From the NCBI GenBank assembly GCA_002082585.1, contig CP020563.1, positions 4,210,001-4,274,000 of the forward strand: a stretch of DNA of 64,000 nt, given 5' to 3'. Under the pieces are notes generated by a model that had not been told where the DNA came from, ran no database searches, and worked only from the letters and a program-made list of their open reading frames with translations. Shown piece by piece: positions 25,528 through 35,403 of this stretch. The position numbers and the translations under genes are program-made. How positions within the stretch are numbered: the first letter of the stretch is position 1; every line of letters begins with the position of its first letter. This DNA is from Kitasatospora albolonga (GTDB lineage Bacteria; Actinomycetota; Actinomycetes; Streptomycetales; Streptomycetaceae).

Positions 25528-26619
25528 TCAGCGGCTGCGTGCCTCCGCCATCCGCTGCTCGGCGATCCGGTCGGCCGCCGCGGCGGGCGGAATCCCATCC
25601 GTCTTCGCACGTGCGAATATTTCCAGCGTGGTGTCGAAGATCTTCGCCGCCTTGGCCTTGCACCGCTCGAAGTCGAAGCCGTGCAGCTCGTCGGCGACCT
25701 GGATCACCCCGCCCGCGTTGACCACGTAGTCGGGGGCGTAGAGAACCGACCGGTCGGCCAGGTCCTTCTCGACGCCCGGGTGGGCCAGCTGGTTGTTGGC
25801 CGCGCCGCACACCACCTTCGCCGTGAGCACCGGGACGGTCTCGTCGTTCAGGGCGCCGCCGAGCGCGCAGGGCGCGTAGATGTCGAGGCCCTCGGTGCGG
25901 ATGAGCGCCTCGGTGTCCGCGACCACGGTGACCTCGGGGTGCAGATCGGTGATGCGGCGCACCGACTCCTCGCGGACGTCGGTGATCACGACCTCGGCCC
26001 CGTCGGAGAGCAGGTGCTCGACCAGGTGGTGGCCCACCTTGCCGACCCCGGCGACGCCGACCTTGCGGCCGCGCAGCGTCGGGTCGCCCCACAGGTGCTG
26101 GGCCGAGGCCCGCATGCCCTGGAAGACACCGAAGGCGGTGAGCACGGAGGAGTCGCCCGCGCCGCCGTTCTCGGGGGAGCGGCCGGTGGTCCAGCGGCAC
26201 TCCCGGGCCACGACGTCCATGTCGGCGACGTAGGTGCCGACATCGCAGGCCGTGACGTACCGGCCGCCGAGCGAGGCGACGAACCGGCCGTAGGCCAGGA
26301 GGAGTTCCTCGGTCTTGATCTTCTCGGGGTCGCCGATGATGACGGCCTTGCCGCCGCCGTGGTCGAGCCCGGCGAGGGCGTTCTTGTACGACATCCCGCG
26401 GGACAGGTTCAGCGCGTCGGCGACGGCCTCGGCCTCGGTGGCGTACGGGTAGAAGCGGGTGCCGCCGAGGCCGGGGCCGAGGGCGGTGGAGTGGAGGGCG
26501 ATGACGGCCTTGAGGCCGGTGGCACGGTCCTGGCAGATGACGACTTGCTCGTGGCCACCCTGGTCCGAGTGGAACAGGGTGTGCAGTACATCAACGTGCG
26601 CGCTGGTCACATCGGTCAC
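25528..26619 (-). CDS. vdh: Valine (branched-chain) dehydrogenase
   Basis: 363 aa from GTG 26619 (GGGAG upstream, and the resulting [16 protein letters not shown] matches remembered Streptomyces Vdh). It deaminates valine, leucine and isoleucine to oxo acids with NAD, feeding acyl-CoA precursors for antibiotics. Seen: the Glu/Leu/Phe/Val dehydrogenase fold with [12 protein letters not shown], catalytic Lys in [10 protein letters not shown], the NAD-binding [15 protein letters not shown], and [11 protein letters not shown]. Convergent with purM across the DUF3073 gene and divergent from the next gene. Confidence 0.92.
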   Translation of the reverse strand: MTDVTSAHVDVLHTLFHSDQGGHEQVVICQDRATGLKAVIALHSTALGPGLGGTRFYPYATEAEAVADALNLSRGMSYKNALAGLDHGGGKAVIIGDPEKIKTEELLLAYGRFVASLGGRYVTACDVGTYVADMDVVARECRWTTGRSPENGGAGDSSVLTAFGVFQGMRASAQHLWGDPTLRGRKVGVAGVGKVGHHLVEHLLSDGAEVVITDVREESVRRITDLHPEVTVVADTEALIRTEGLDIYAPCALGGALNDETVPVLTAKVVCGAANNQLAHPGVEKDLADRSVLYAPDYVVNAGGVIQVADELHGFDFERCKAKAAKIFDTTLEIFARAKTDGIPPAAAADRIAEQRMAEARSR

Positions 26620-26755
26620 TGTGGTGACTCCCAAGTACGAAGCGGCGGAAGACCCTCCTAAGGGTGGGGAGGGCCACGGACCAGCCGGCACGACGGGTCC
26701 GATGGGCAAGAGCGTAAGTCCTCGGGCGGCGCGTATCTGCCCCCCTGCGGAGGAT

Positions 26756-26770
26756 CACCCCCTGGGGGTG
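26756..26770. promoter_or_regulatory. Perfect 15-bp palindrome between vdh and its divergent neighbour
   Basis: CACCCCCTGGGGGTG has two 7-bp arms around a central T and lies 25 bp before the ATG of the downstream gene, in the 175-bp divergent spacer. It may be an operator; no known regulator is implied. Confidence 0.45.
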
Positions 26771-26794
26771 TACGGGCGTGGCACGATGCGCTGC

Positions 26795-27658
26795 ATGTCG
26801 GTGGTGTCTTCAGTGCTCGTCCCTTACACGTCCTACCTCCGGGTGTACGAGCCGCTCGCCGCCTTCGCGGAGCCCGAGCGCAGTCACTGGGCCCGGTACG
26901 CCGAGCGCCCGGAGCTGCCCACGGCCCAGGACGAACTGCGCCGCTCGCTGGCCGACCTGCTGCCGACGCCGCCGGTCGGGGTGCCCGTGCACGAGAGCGG
27001 TGACGCGTTCGTGGCGGAGCTGTACGGGGTGGTGTGCGTCTGTCCGTGGCGGACCCGGCTGCGGGGGTGGCTCGCGCTGGAGGAGCTGGAGGGGTCCGGG
27101 GCGCAGGGGGGAATGTTTCCGGCCAACGTGCTGGACGCCCTGCTGCCCGAGGTGGTGCGGGGCCAGGCGCGGGCCGACCACGAGCGCTGGCGGCGCCGGA
27201 ACCCGGACGCGCGGCCGTGGATCCGTACGACGGTGTGGCAGGTCCCGGTGCGCTGGTTCGTCCTCTTCCGCGACGAGGAGCGGGAGTACGTGGCGGCCGA
27301 CGGCGAGGGGCGGTGTGCGGTGCTGCGCTACCGGACGCCGATGGTGGAGGCCCGGCGTCGGCTGGCCCGGGCGCTGCGGACGCTGCGCGAGAACGTCGCC
27401 GACGGCCCGCTGACCGAGGGCCTGGTCGATGTGGGGCGCTGGCTGGAGGAGTTCCATCCGCACTCGCTCGTGGAGCTGGACTACGGGGGCCTGGTGCACG
27501 CGCTCCCCGCCGAGCAGCTCGCCGGGGACCGGTCGGCGGCGGATGTGGCGGAGGGGCTCGCCGCGCTGGGGAACGGTGACGGCGAGGGAGCCGGTGAGGC
27601 GTACGCGCGGCTCGCGGAGCGCTGGCGGGCGGTCCGCGACCGCCGGTTCACCAACTGA
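26795..27658 (+). CDS. Conserved hypothetical protein upstream of bldC
   Basis: 287 aa from ATG 26795 (ATG 26786 is an in-frame alternative). No signal peptide or membrane helix; residues about 60-110 are VPVHESGDAFVAELYGVVCVCPWRT-like and the middle has WIRTTVWQVPVRWFVLFRDEE, followed by a helical Ala/Arg-rich end. I do not recognise the family. Its position between vdh and bldC is, from memory, shared with S. coelicolor (SCO4090), which supports a real gene. Probably soluble; no function assigned. Confidence 0.8.
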   Translation: MSVVSSVLVPYTSYLRVYEPLAAFAEPERSHWARYAERPELPTAQDELRRSLADLLPTPPVGVPVHESGDAFVAELYGVVCVCPWRTRLRGWLALEELEGSGAQGGMFPANVLDALLPEVVRGQARADHERWRRRNPDARPWIRTTVWQVPVRWFVLFRDEEREYVAADGEGRCAVLRYRTPMVEARRRLARALRTLRENVADGPLTEGLVDVGRWLEEFHPHSLVELDYGGLVHALPAEQLAGDRSAADVAEGLAALGNGDGEGAGEAYARLAERWRAVRDRRFTN

Positions 27659-28393
27659 CCGGCCCCGTCGCGCGCCCTGTTCACCGCCCGTCCGGCCCAC
27701 CCCGCCCGCCCTGCTCACCAATTGACGTGAAAAGACCCACAGCGGCATCAACGTGACGGAACCGGGGCATCCTTCATCCAGGACGGACCGGAAGGCCGAT
27801 CGGGCGGGAAGGAGGAGGAGCGCGAGCCCGGCGAGGGAGTCGGCCGGATCGCCTGGGCGGAGACCGTGAAGGGAACTGACGGGCCGTGAACCCGTGTCCC
27901 GTGTGACGCGTGTGGTGGGTGGGGCGGAAGAGTACGCCGCCCGACCCAGGACCTACGTCCCGAACCGGGCCTTTGCCTCAAGCGTGATGGATAGCACTAA
28001 CGGGTCCCTTGCGCCCATCCCTACTCCTCGTGCCAAAATAGGACAAGGAGTCCGGGGAGGGCTCCTTCCGTCCGAGTAAGGGCGGATTAGCTCAGCATTG
28101 CACTCTATGGGGGGTCTGACGACTCCTGATCGCTCTGTGACTGATCGTCACGGTGGTGTGACTGTCCGCTATGGCATGGTCCATCGGCTTTCCGTCGCTG
28201 ATGAACACCTGGGAGGGCAATTCCATCGGTTTGGCCGACGCGGCTGGACGGATGGTGTAGTTGTAGTGCCGAGGACAAGCCGTTCGTCCTATAACCGACT
28301 CGGCCCGCGTCCGCCATTTCGGGCAACGCGGGTCAAGGTGCAGAATTTAGAGGAAAGAACCGAGAAGGTTCGGTTCTCCCGAGGAGGCCGCTC
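27659..28393. other. 735-bp region upstream of bldC
   Basis: No convincing protein gene. The part from about 27960 to 28350 is clearly less GC-rich than its surroundings. An AAGGAGTCC/GGGCTCCTT hairpin lies at about 28044-28067, and TATAAC-like and TAGTG-like boxes occur near 28262-28295. A 61-codon frame at 27894-28079 lacks a ribosome site and family features. The bldC promoter and a long untranslated leader, or a small RNA, probably lie here. GAGGAGG at 28381-28387 is the bldC ribosome site. Confidence 0.5.
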
Positions 28394-28600
28394 ATGACCG
28401 CTCGCACCCCTGATGCCGAGCCGCTGCTGACCCCGGCTGAGGTTGCCACGATGTTCCGCGTGGACCCGAAGACGGTCACCCGTTGGGCCAAGGCTGGCAA
28501 GCTCACGTCCATCCGCACGCTCGGTGGACACCGCCGGTACCGCGAGGCAGAGGTCCGCGCACTGCTTGCGGGTATTCCGCAGCAGCGCAGCGAGGCCTGA
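28394..28600 (+). CDS. bldC: Developmental regulator BldC
   Basis: 68 aa, ATG with GAGGAGG 6 nt upstream; exactly the length of S. coelicolor BldC. It is a small MerR-like DNA-binding protein that delays entry into sporulation by repressing developmental genes, binding repeats head to tail. The winged HTH reads LLTPAEVATMFRVDPKTVTRW, then LTSIRTLGGHRRYREAEVRAL. Monocistronic: a long leader precedes it and a canonical terminator follows. Confidence 0.97.
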   Translation: MTARTPDAEPLLTPAEVATMFRVDPKTVTRWAKAGKLTSIRTLGGHRRYREAEVRALLAGIPQQRSEA

Positions 28601-28750
28601 CACACCCCTGCCCCGCAGCGCAACAGCAGCACAGCATCACAACCGGGCAGCCGCCGGGTCCCCCAACCCCAGGCCGCCCACCCATAGCTCCACTTCGACG
28701 GACGCCTGCCCCAACGGGCGTCATACCTGTGTATCGGGTGCGTCGTCTTT

Positions 28751-28789
28751 GATCGCGCTGGACTCCGCCGGGTCCAGCGCGATCTTTTT
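28751..28789 (+). terminator. Rho-independent terminator after bldC
   Basis: GATCGCGCTGGAC at 28751-28763 pairs perfectly with GTCCAGCGCGATC at 28772-28784, followed by TTTTT, a classic terminator. The stretch from here to 29315 is otherwise GC-rich and empty, except for an AT-richer patch around 29170-29250 that could hold a promoter. Confidence 0.93.
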
Positions 28790-29315
28790 GTGCCCGGGGC
28801 CGGGCGGGGCCGGTACGGCCTCCCCTCGGTCGGCACCGCCTCTCCGGCCGGGATCGCCCCTCCGGGCCCGGATCGCCCCTCCGGGGGCTTCGCGTGCCCC
28901 GTAAGCCCGTTCGTACACCCTCCGGGCCCCCTGGGCGCCCCTGGGCCCTCCGGGGGCGTGCTTCCCGCTTCCCTCCGGCCGGGTCGGTAAGGGGCGCCCC
29001 GTAACCGGGTGGTCGGTCGGCTTCCGTATCTCTTCCCCGAAGCGCCCGCAGTCCGTCCCGGCGCCGTTCGTGGGTCCTTGAGCGGGTCTGTGCGGGAGTG
29101 TGGGTGACCGTCCCGGACTCGGTGGGACAGCCCCGGACGGAACGGTCCGGGAGAGCGTTCACCCGAGTGCAATTGCACATATTAAATTCGCCAGTTGTAG
29201 GCGAGGCGTAAAGTACCCCGGTCTGAAAACTCTTTCGGTGACACCCGTCACACCGCCTGATGCTTGCCAACTACGAGCCTGCCACTGCGTGGACGCGGAG
29301 TCATCCGGCCGATGG

Positions 29316-29600
29316 TCATGTCGCGGCGGGTCTTTCGTCCTCGCCCCCGTCCGGCGGAGCGGCGGCGGAGGGGGGCCCGGCCGGGCTTCCGGCGCGACGA
29401 GAGGGGGCTGCCGGGCTTCCGGCGTCCCTGTCGCTCTCCCCGGACTCCCTGGACTCCCCGGATTCCCCGGGCTCCATGGCGAGGCGCAGCAGCCGGTGGC
29501 AGATCGGGCAGTGACGGGTGAGGTGCCCGAAGCCGGAAGCGGCCGCCAGATGGGCACGGAGCAGTGCGCGGGTCTCGTGTCGTGCTGTGGACGCGGACAT
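29316..29600 (-). CDS. Small Cys-containing protein (DUF6274-like)
   Basis: 94 aa from ATG 29600, with GGGAGG 9 nt upstream. The conserved core is MSASTARHETRALLRAHL followed by GHLTRHCPICHRLLRLAM, with a CxxC and flanking His that could bind zinc. After residue about 45 it becomes low-complexity (ESGESRESGESD and Pro/Ala-rich). From memory this matches the Streptomyces DUF6274 family; function unknown. Confidence 0.65.
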   Translation of the reverse strand: MSASTARHETRALLRAHLAAASGFGHLTRHCPICHRLLRLAMEPGESGESRESGESDRDAGSPAAPSRRAGSPAGPPSAAAPPDGGEDERPAAT

Positions 29601-29732
29601 ACGAGCCACCTCCCGGTGAGCCCGGCCGTCCCCCGCCGTAGGAAGCGCCGAGGGAAACAGGGACAGCCTCTGCTCTACGGGGTACCGGCGGCGCGAGGAG
29701 CCGTCAAGGGTGCGAGGAGCTGTCAGGACGCG

Positions 29733-29764
29733 AGAAAGCCCGGATCGAAATGATCCGGGCTTTC
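29733..29764 (-). terminator. Terminator downstream of tRNA-Asp
   Basis: GAAAGCCCGGATC / GATCCGGGCTTTC, 13-nt arms with a short GAAAT loop, 3' of the minus-strand tRNA-Asp; the complement strand reads into the small Cys protein's leader. Confidence 0.88.
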
Positions 29765-29772
29765 TTCCACTG

Positions 29773-29847
29773 CGGTCCTGACGGGATTTGAACCCGCGGC
29801 CTCCACCTTGACAGGGTGGCGAGCACTCCAAACTGCTCCACAGGACC
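29773..29847 (-). tRNA. tRNA-Asp (GTC), copy 1
   Basis: Acceptor GGTCCTG/CAGGACC, anticodon stem CCACC/GGTGG with loop CTGTCAA (GTC), T loop GGTTCAAATCC, discriminator G. CCA not encoded. Identical to 36387-36461. Confidence 0.97.
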
Positions 29848-29963
29848 AGGTTTTCGCCGCTTGCCTTGCGGCTTGCTGCGAAACCAGACTGTACAGGAGG
29901 TGGGAGGTCCAGGTCGACTTCACTCCTGGTGGTGACACCGTCACCGCCTCACCGCGCCTGCCC

Positions 29964-32900
29964 TCAGGGTGCGAGGGCGTCGATCGCCTTCACGATCCGC
30001 TTGTCCGAGACGGGGAACGCGGTGCCCAGGGCGTGCGCGAAGTAGCTGACCCGCAGCTCCTCGATCATCCAGCGGACGTCCAGCACCTCCTGCGGCACCG
30101 GCCGCCCCTGCGGGAGCTGTTCGAGCAGCCACGCGTACTCGTCCTGCATCTCGTGGACCTTCGCCATCCGCGTGGTGTCCCGCTGCACGGCCGTCGGCAT
30201 CTGCTGGAGCCGCCGGTCGGCCGCGACCAGGTAGCGCATCAGGTCGGGCAGCCGGCGCAGCCCCGTCGCCGTAACAAAACCGGGCGGTACGAGACGGGCC
30301 AGCTGCTCCCGTACGTCGGTGACGTTGGCGAGCAGCGTCGGGCTGGTGGTCGCCTTCAGCCGCCGCTCGCACGCCTGCCAGGCGGCCAGCACCTGCTGCA
30401 CCTGGTCGATCGTGCGGACGGTCAGATCCACCAGATCGGCGCGGACCTTGTCGTACAGCGTCCGGAACGCCTTCTCGTCCCACGCCGGGCCCCCGTGCGC
30501 GGCGATCAGCCGGTCGGCGGCGGCGGTGGCGCAGTCCTCGAAGAGGGCCTGCACCGAGCCGTGCGGATTGCGGGACAGGGCCAGCTTCTGCTGGTTGGTG
30601 AGCCGGTCGGAGGCGAACTTCGCCGGGTTCACCGGGATGTTCAGCAGGATCAGCCGCCGCGTGCCGCGCCACATGGCCTGCTGCTGCTCGGCCGCGGTGT
30701 CGAAGAGGCGTACGGCGACGGTGTCGCCCTGGTCGACGAGGGCCGGGTACGCCTTCACCGGCTGCCCGGCCCGACGCGTCTCGAAGACCTGGTTCAGCGT
30801 GCCGATCGTCCAGTCCGTGAGGCCCGAACGCTCGATGGACTCGCCGGAGGGCCCCGCGGTCGCCGCGGCGGCCTTGGAGAGCGCCTGGCGGGCCTTCGGG
30901 CGCAGCCGGAGCTTCAGCGCCTCCAGGTCCTTGTCCTCGGCGACCTTGCGGCGCCGCTCGTCGACGATCCGGAACGTGATCTTCAGGTGGTCCGGGACCC
31001 GGGAGAGGTCGAAGTCGTCGGCGGTGACCGGCACCCCGACCATCCGCTGGAGCTCCCGGGCCAGGGTGACCGGCAGCGGCTCCTGGAGCGGGACCGCCCG
31101 GTCGAGGAACTTGTCCGCGTAGTTCGGTGCGGGGACGTAGTGCCGGCGGACCGGCTTCGGCAGCGAGCGGATCAGCTCGGTGACGACCTCCTCGCGCAGC
31201 CCCGGGATCTGCCAGTCGAAGCCCTCGGAGGTGACCTGGTTCAGCACCTGGAGCGGGATGTGGACGGTCACGCCGTCCGCGTCCGCGCCGGGCTCGAACT
31301 GGTACGTCACCTTGAACTTGAGCTTCCCCTGCCGCCAGGAGTCCGGATAGTCGTCCTTGGTGACGGCCCCGGCCTTCTCGTTGATCAGCATGGAGCGCTC
31401 GAAGTCGAGCGCGTCCGGCTCCTCGCGCTTCTTGTGCTTCCACCACGAGTCGAAGTGCGCCCCGGAGACGATGTGCTCGGGAATCCGCTGATCGTAGAAG
31501 TCGAAGAGCGTCTCGTCGTCCACGAGGATGTCGCGGCGCCGGGCGCGGTGCTCCAACTCCTCGACCTCGCCCAGGAGTTTGCGGTTGTCGTGGAAGAACT
31601 GGTGGTGGGTGCGCCAGTCGCCCTCGACCAGGGCGTTGCGGATGAACAGGTCCCGCGAGGCTTCCTGGTCGATACGGCCGAAATTGATCTTGCGCTGGGC
31701 GATGATCGGCACCCCGTAGAGCGTGACCCGTTCGTACGCCATCACCGCGGCCTGGTCCTTCTCCCAGTGCGGCTCGCTGTACGTGCGCTTCAGCAGGTGC
31801 TGGGCCAGCGGCTCGATCCACTCGGGCTCGACCCTGGCGTTGACCCGCGCCCAGAGCCGGGAGGTCTCCACCAGCTCCGCCGACATCACGAACCGGGGCT
31901 GCTTCTTGAAGAGCGCCGACCCGGGGAAGATCGCGAACTTGGCGCTGCGCGCGCCCAGGTACTCGTTCTTCTCGGTGTCCTTCAGCCCGATGTGCGACAG
32001 CAGCCCGGAGAGCAGCGAGACGTGCACCGCCTGCTCGGGGATCGACGCGTCGCCCTTGGGCTCTTCGACGGTGATGCCCATCTGCTTGGCGACCGTCCGC
32101 AGCTGCGCGTAGATGTCCTGCCATTCGCGGATGCGCAGGAAGTTCAGATACTCCTGCTTGCACATCCGGCGGAACGAGGACGAGCCACGCTCCTTCTGCT
32201 GCTCGCGGACGTAACGCCACAGGTTCAGGTACGCCAGGAAGTCGGACGTCTCGTCCTTGAACCGGGCGTGCTGCTGGTCGGCCTGCGTCTGCTTCTCCGA
32301 GGGCCGCTCGCGCGGGTCCTGGATGGAGAGGGCGGCGGCGATGACCATGACCTCGCGGGCGCAGCCGTTCTTGTCGGCCTCGATGACCATCCGGGCCAGG
32401 CGCGGGTCGACGGGCAGCTGGGAGAGCTTGCGGCCGAGGGGCGTGAGCCTCTTTTTCGGGTCCTTCTCGCCCGGGTCGAGCGCCCCCAGTTCCTGGAGCA
32501 GCTGCACACCGTCGCGGATGTTGCGGTGGTCCGGCGGATCGATGAACGGGAACTTCTCGATGTCGCCGAGCCCGGCGGCGGTCATCTGGAGGATGACGGA
32601 GGCCAGGTTGGTCCGCAGGATCTCCGGGTCGGTGAACTCCGGCCGGGTGACGAAGTCGTCCTCCGAGTAGAGCCGGATGCAGATGCCGTCCGACGTACGG
32701 CCGCAGCGGCCCTTGCGCTGGTTGGCGCTGGCCTGGGAGATCCGCTCGATCGGCAGCCGCTGGACCTTGGTGCGGTGGCTGTAGCGGGAGATCCGGGCGT
32801 TGCCCGGGTCGATCACGTACTTGATGCCGGGGACGGTCAGCGAGGTCTCGGCCACGTTCGTCGCGAGGACGATGCGGCGTCCCGTGTGGCGCTGGAACAC

Positions 32901-33896
32901 GCGGTGCTGCTCGGCGTGCGAGAGGCGCGCGTAGAGGGGGAGCACCTCGGTGTGTCTGAGGTTCCGCTTGTTCAGCGCGTCCGCCGTGTCCCGGATCTCG
33001 CGCTCACCGGAGAGGAAGACGAGGACGTCACCGGGGGCCTCGTGGCTCAGCTCGTCGACGGCGTCGCAGATCGCGGTGATCTGGTCGCGGTCGGAGTCCT
33101 CGCTGTCCTCTTCGAGGAGAGGCCGGTAGCGGACCTCCACCGGGTACGTCCGCCCGCTGACCTCCACGATCGGCGCGTCCCCGAAGTGGCGGGCGAACCG
33201 CTCCGGATCGATCGTCGCGGAGGTGATGACGACCTTCAGATCGGGGCGGCGCGGCAGCAGCCGGGCCAGATAGCCGAGCAGGAAGTCGATGTTCAGCGAC
33301 CGCTCGTGGGCCTCGTCGATGATGATCGTGTCGTACGCCAGCAACTCGCGGTCCGTCTGGATCTCGGCGAGCAGGATGCCGTCCGTCATCAGCTTCAGAT
33401 ACGTCGACTCCGGGTTCACCTGGTCGGTGAAGCGGACCTTCCAGCCGACGGTCTCGCCGAGCGGAGTCTTCAGCTCGTCCGCGACCCGCTCCGCGACCGT
33501 ACGCGCCGCGATCCGGCGGGGCTGGGTGTGCCCGATCATGCCCCGGACCCCGCGCCCCAGCTCCATACAGATCTTGGGGATCTGCGTGGTCTTCCCGGAC
33601 CCGGTCTCCCCGGCGACGATCACGACCTGGTGGTCGCGTATCGCCTCCAGGATCTCGTCCTTCTTCTGGCTGACCGGCAGCTCTTCCGGATACGACAGGG
33701 CGGGCAGCCGGGCCGCGCGCGACGCGAGCCGGTCGGCCGCCTTGCCCGCCTCGGCCGCGATCTCGTCCAGCACGGACTGGCGGGCCTCGGGCTTGCGGAT
33801 GCGGCGCGCGCCTTCGAGGCGCCGGCCGAGCCGGTTCGCGTCACGGAGCGAGAGCTGTCCGAGCTGGGACTGGAGATCGGCAAAGGAAGTAGACAT
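29964..33896 (-). CDS. hrpA: ATP-dependent RNA helicase HrpA
   Basis: 1310 aa, the usual full length. DEAH-box helicase implicated in mRNA processing and rescue of stalled ribosomes. Walker A GETGSGKTTQIPK, DEAH box in IIDEAHERSLN, SATIDPERFARHF, the VLATNVAETSLTVPGI motif and QRKGRCGR are present in order, then HA2 and OB domains and the long DUF3418 C-terminal extension specific to HrpA. Start ATG 33896 gives the conserved short N-terminus. It is alone on this strand, with the tRNA-Asp gene just downstream. Confidence 0.97.
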   Translation of the reverse strand: MSTSFADLQSQLGQLSLRDANRLGRRLEGARRIRKPEARQSVLDEIAAEAGKAADRLASRAARLPALSYPEELPVSQKKDEILEAIRDHQVVIVAGETGSGKTTQIPKICMELGRGVRGMIGHTQPRRIAARTVAERVADELKTPLGETVGWKVRFTDQVNPESTYLKLMTDGILLAEIQTDRELLAYDTIIIDEAHERSLNIDFLLGYLARLLPRRPDLKVVITSATIDPERFARHFGDAPIVEVSGRTYPVEVRYRPLLEEDSEDSDRDQITAICDAVDELSHEAPGDVLVFLSGEREIRDTADALNKRNLRHTEVLPLYARLSHAEQHRVFQRHTGRRIVLATNVAETSLTVPGIKYVIDPGNARISRYSHRTKVQRLPIERISQASANQRKGRCGRTSDGICIRLYSEDDFVTRPEFTDPEILRTNLASVILQMTAAGLGDIEKFPFIDPPDHRNIRDGVQLLQELGALDPGEKDPKKRLTPLGRKLSQLPVDPRLARMVIEADKNGCAREVMVIAAALSIQDPRERPSEKQTQADQQHARFKDETSDFLAYLNLWRYVREQQKERGSSSFRRMCKQEYLNFLRIREWQDIYAQLRTVAKQMGITVEEPKGDASIPEQAVHVSLLSGLLSHIGLKDTEKNEYLGARSAKFAIFPGSALFKKQPRFVMSAELVETSRLWARVNARVEPEWIEPLAQHLLKRTYSEPHWEKDQAAVMAYERVTLYGVPIIAQRKINFGRIDQEASRDLFIRNALVEGDWRTHHQFFHDNRKLLGEVEELEHRARRRDILVDDETLFDFYDQRIPEHIVSGAHFDSWWKHKKREEPDALDFERSMLINEKAGAVTKDDYPDSWRQGKLKFKVTYQFEPGADADGVTVHIPLQVLNQVTSEGFDWQIPGLREEVVTELIRSLPKPVRRHYVPAPNYADKFLDRAVPLQEPLPVTLARELQRMVGVPVTADDFDLSRVPDHLKITFRIVDERRRKVAEDKDLEALKLRLRPKARQALSKAAAATAGPSGESIERSGLTDWTIGTLNQVFETRRAGQPVKAYPALVDQGDTVAVRLFDTAAEQQQAMWRGTRRLILLNIPVNPAKFASDRLTNQQKLALSRNPHGSVQALFEDCATAAADRLIAAHGGPAWDEKAFRTLYDKVRADLVDLTVRTIDQVQQVLAAWQACERRLKATTSPTLLANVTDVREQLARLVPPGFVTATGLRRLPDLMRYLVAADRRLQQMPTAVQRDTTRMAKVHEMQDEYAWLLEQLPQGRPVPQEVLDVRWMIEELRVSYFAHALGTAFPVSDKRIVKAIDALAP

Positions 33897-34030
33897 ACGG
33901 CTCCCAGGATCTCACCCGGGCGTGAGGAGTGGCGACCCCATTTCGGGCGGACCGCGTCACGTGCCACGTACCATTTCGGGCAGTCGAACGCTCGGCCCCG
34001 TGCGAGCGCAGGTGAGAAAGGCCCGGTCCC

Positions 34031-34516
34031 GTGTCCCGTACGCAGTGGTGCTGTCTGACGGCGCTGCTCGCGATCGTCATGGGGCTGCTGGGCGGACCGG
34101 TGGGCGCGGCTTCTTCTTATGCGGCTCTTTCTCATCCGGTTCCTTCTTATGCTGACGCGTCAGCCTCCGAGGGCGTCGCGTTCGCGGTGGGGGAAGCCGT
34201 GACGGCGACGGTCACGGAGGTCGCTCCGGCCCCTGTCGCGGAGTCCGCCGTGGGAGCAGCCGCTCCGGCCCCCGTCGTGGAGGCCCTCGACGCGGACGCC
34301 CCGGTCCCCGGCTGCGGGCGGCCCGGCGACCATGACAGCGAGCCCGCCGTCCCGACCCGGGCCCGTACCGCGTACGACCAGGCCCCCGGCCTCGCGCCAT
34401 GGGGGCTGCCCGCCGCGACGGGCGCCCTTCAGGCCGAGCCGCCGCCGGGGATACGGGTCCGGGCCCCGGTCCCCGCCACCCCTACCCCTGTCGAGCTCTC
34501 CGTGCTGAGGGTGTAG
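34031..34516 (+). CDS. Ala/Pro-rich secreted or membrane-anchored hypothetical protein
   Basis: 161 aa, GTG start divergent from hrpA. A single hydrophobic segment at residues 6-27 (CCLTALLAIVMGLLGGPVGA) could be a signal peptide or anchor; the rest is disordered, Ala/Pro/Val-rich, with a GCGRPGDHD motif. No family recognised. It precedes the DsbA-like gene by 68 bp and could share its operon; the composition makes it less certain as a gene than its neighbours. Confidence 0.6.
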   Translation: MSRTQWCCLTALLAIVMGLLGGPVGAASSYAALSHPVPSYADASASEGVAFAVGEAVTATVTEVAPAPVAESAVGAAAPAPVVEALDADAPVPGCGRPGDHDSEPAVPTRARTAYDQAPGLAPWGLPAATGALQAEPPPGIRVRAPVPATPTPVELSVLRV

Positions 34517-34584
34517 GCCGGCACCCGCCTGACCCGCACCTTTCTCTCCCGCTCACGTTCCGCACCACCAGCACGGAGTTCCGC

Positions 34585-35403
34585 ATGCCCACGCCCAAGA
34601 AGTCCACGTCCGGTTCGAAGAAGCCCCTCGTCTACGGCGCCGTGATCGTCACCGCCGCAGCCCTCCTCGGCTTCGCCTCCTACAAGGCCACCGCCCCCGG
34701 CAACTCCGCCACCGACACCTCCACCACCAGCCCCGCCGCCGAGGTCTCCGCCGATCCGCAGGCGGGCGTCTACCCGGAGCTGGCGAAGCTGGCCCGCCGC
34801 GACGCGGGCGACAAGCTGGCCGTCGGCCGCACGGACGCCCCGGTCGTGCTGATCGAGTACGCCGACTTCAAGTGCGGTTACTGCGGCAAGTTCGCCCGCG
34901 ACACCGAGCCCGAACTGATCGAGGAGTACGTCGAGGACGGCACTCTGCGCATCGAGTGGCGGAACTTCCCGATCTTCGGCGAGGAGTCCGAGAACGCGGC
35001 GCGCGGGTCCTGGGCGGCCGGGCAGCAGGGCCGCTTCTGGGAGTTCCACGCGGCGGCCTACGCCGAGGGAGCGAAGGAGAAGGGGTTCTCCAAGGACCGG
35101 GTCAAGGCGCTCGCGCAGGAGTCCGGGGTCAAGGACCTGGCCCGCTTCATGAAGGACCTGGACGGCGAGGCCGCCCGCGCGGCCGTCGCGAAGGACCAGG
35201 AGCAGGCGTACGGGATCGGCGCCACGTCCACCCCGTCGTTCCTGATCAACGGCCGCCCGATCGCGGGAGCGCAGCCGAAGGAGACGTTCACGCGGGCCAT
35301 CGAGGCGGCGGCGGAGCAGGCGAGGACCGCGGCTGGGCCGGAAACCACCGAGGGCTCCGAGGACGCCGCCAACTCCACGGGCTCCCAGGACGCCGCCAAG
35401 TGA
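34585..35403 (+). CDS. DsbA-like membrane-anchored thioredoxin-fold protein
   Basis: 272 aa. One N-terminal membrane anchor (residues about 13-33) and an extracytoplasmic thioredoxin_4 (DsbA/DsbG-like) domain. The active site is CGYC in YADFKCGYCGKFARD, and the cis-Pro loop is TSTPSFLINGRPIAG. It should form or isomerise disulfides in secreted proteins. It overlaps the CcdA-like gene by 4 bp (GTGA), which suggests a dedicated electron-transfer partnership. Confidence 0.92.
   Translation: MPTPKKSTSGSKKPLVYGAVIVTAAALLGFASYKATAPGNSATDTSTTSPAAEVSADPQAGVYPELAKLARRDAGDKLAVGRTDAPVVLIEYADFKCGYCGKFARDTEPELIEEYVEDGTLRIEWRNFPIFGEESENAARGSWAAGQQGRFWEFHAAAYAEGAKEKGFSKDRVKALAQESGVKDLARFMKDLDGEAARAAVAKDQEQAYGIGATSTPSFLINGRPIAGAQPKETFTRAIEAAAEQARTAAGPETTEGSEDAANSTGSQDAAK

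Noticed and set aside
29808..34058. Very long open frame (over 1400 codons) antisense to hrpA
   Set aside because: Composition is Arg/Gly/Val/Leu-rich with no domain; it is the mirror of hrpA codon bias, and hrpA itself shows all family motifs.
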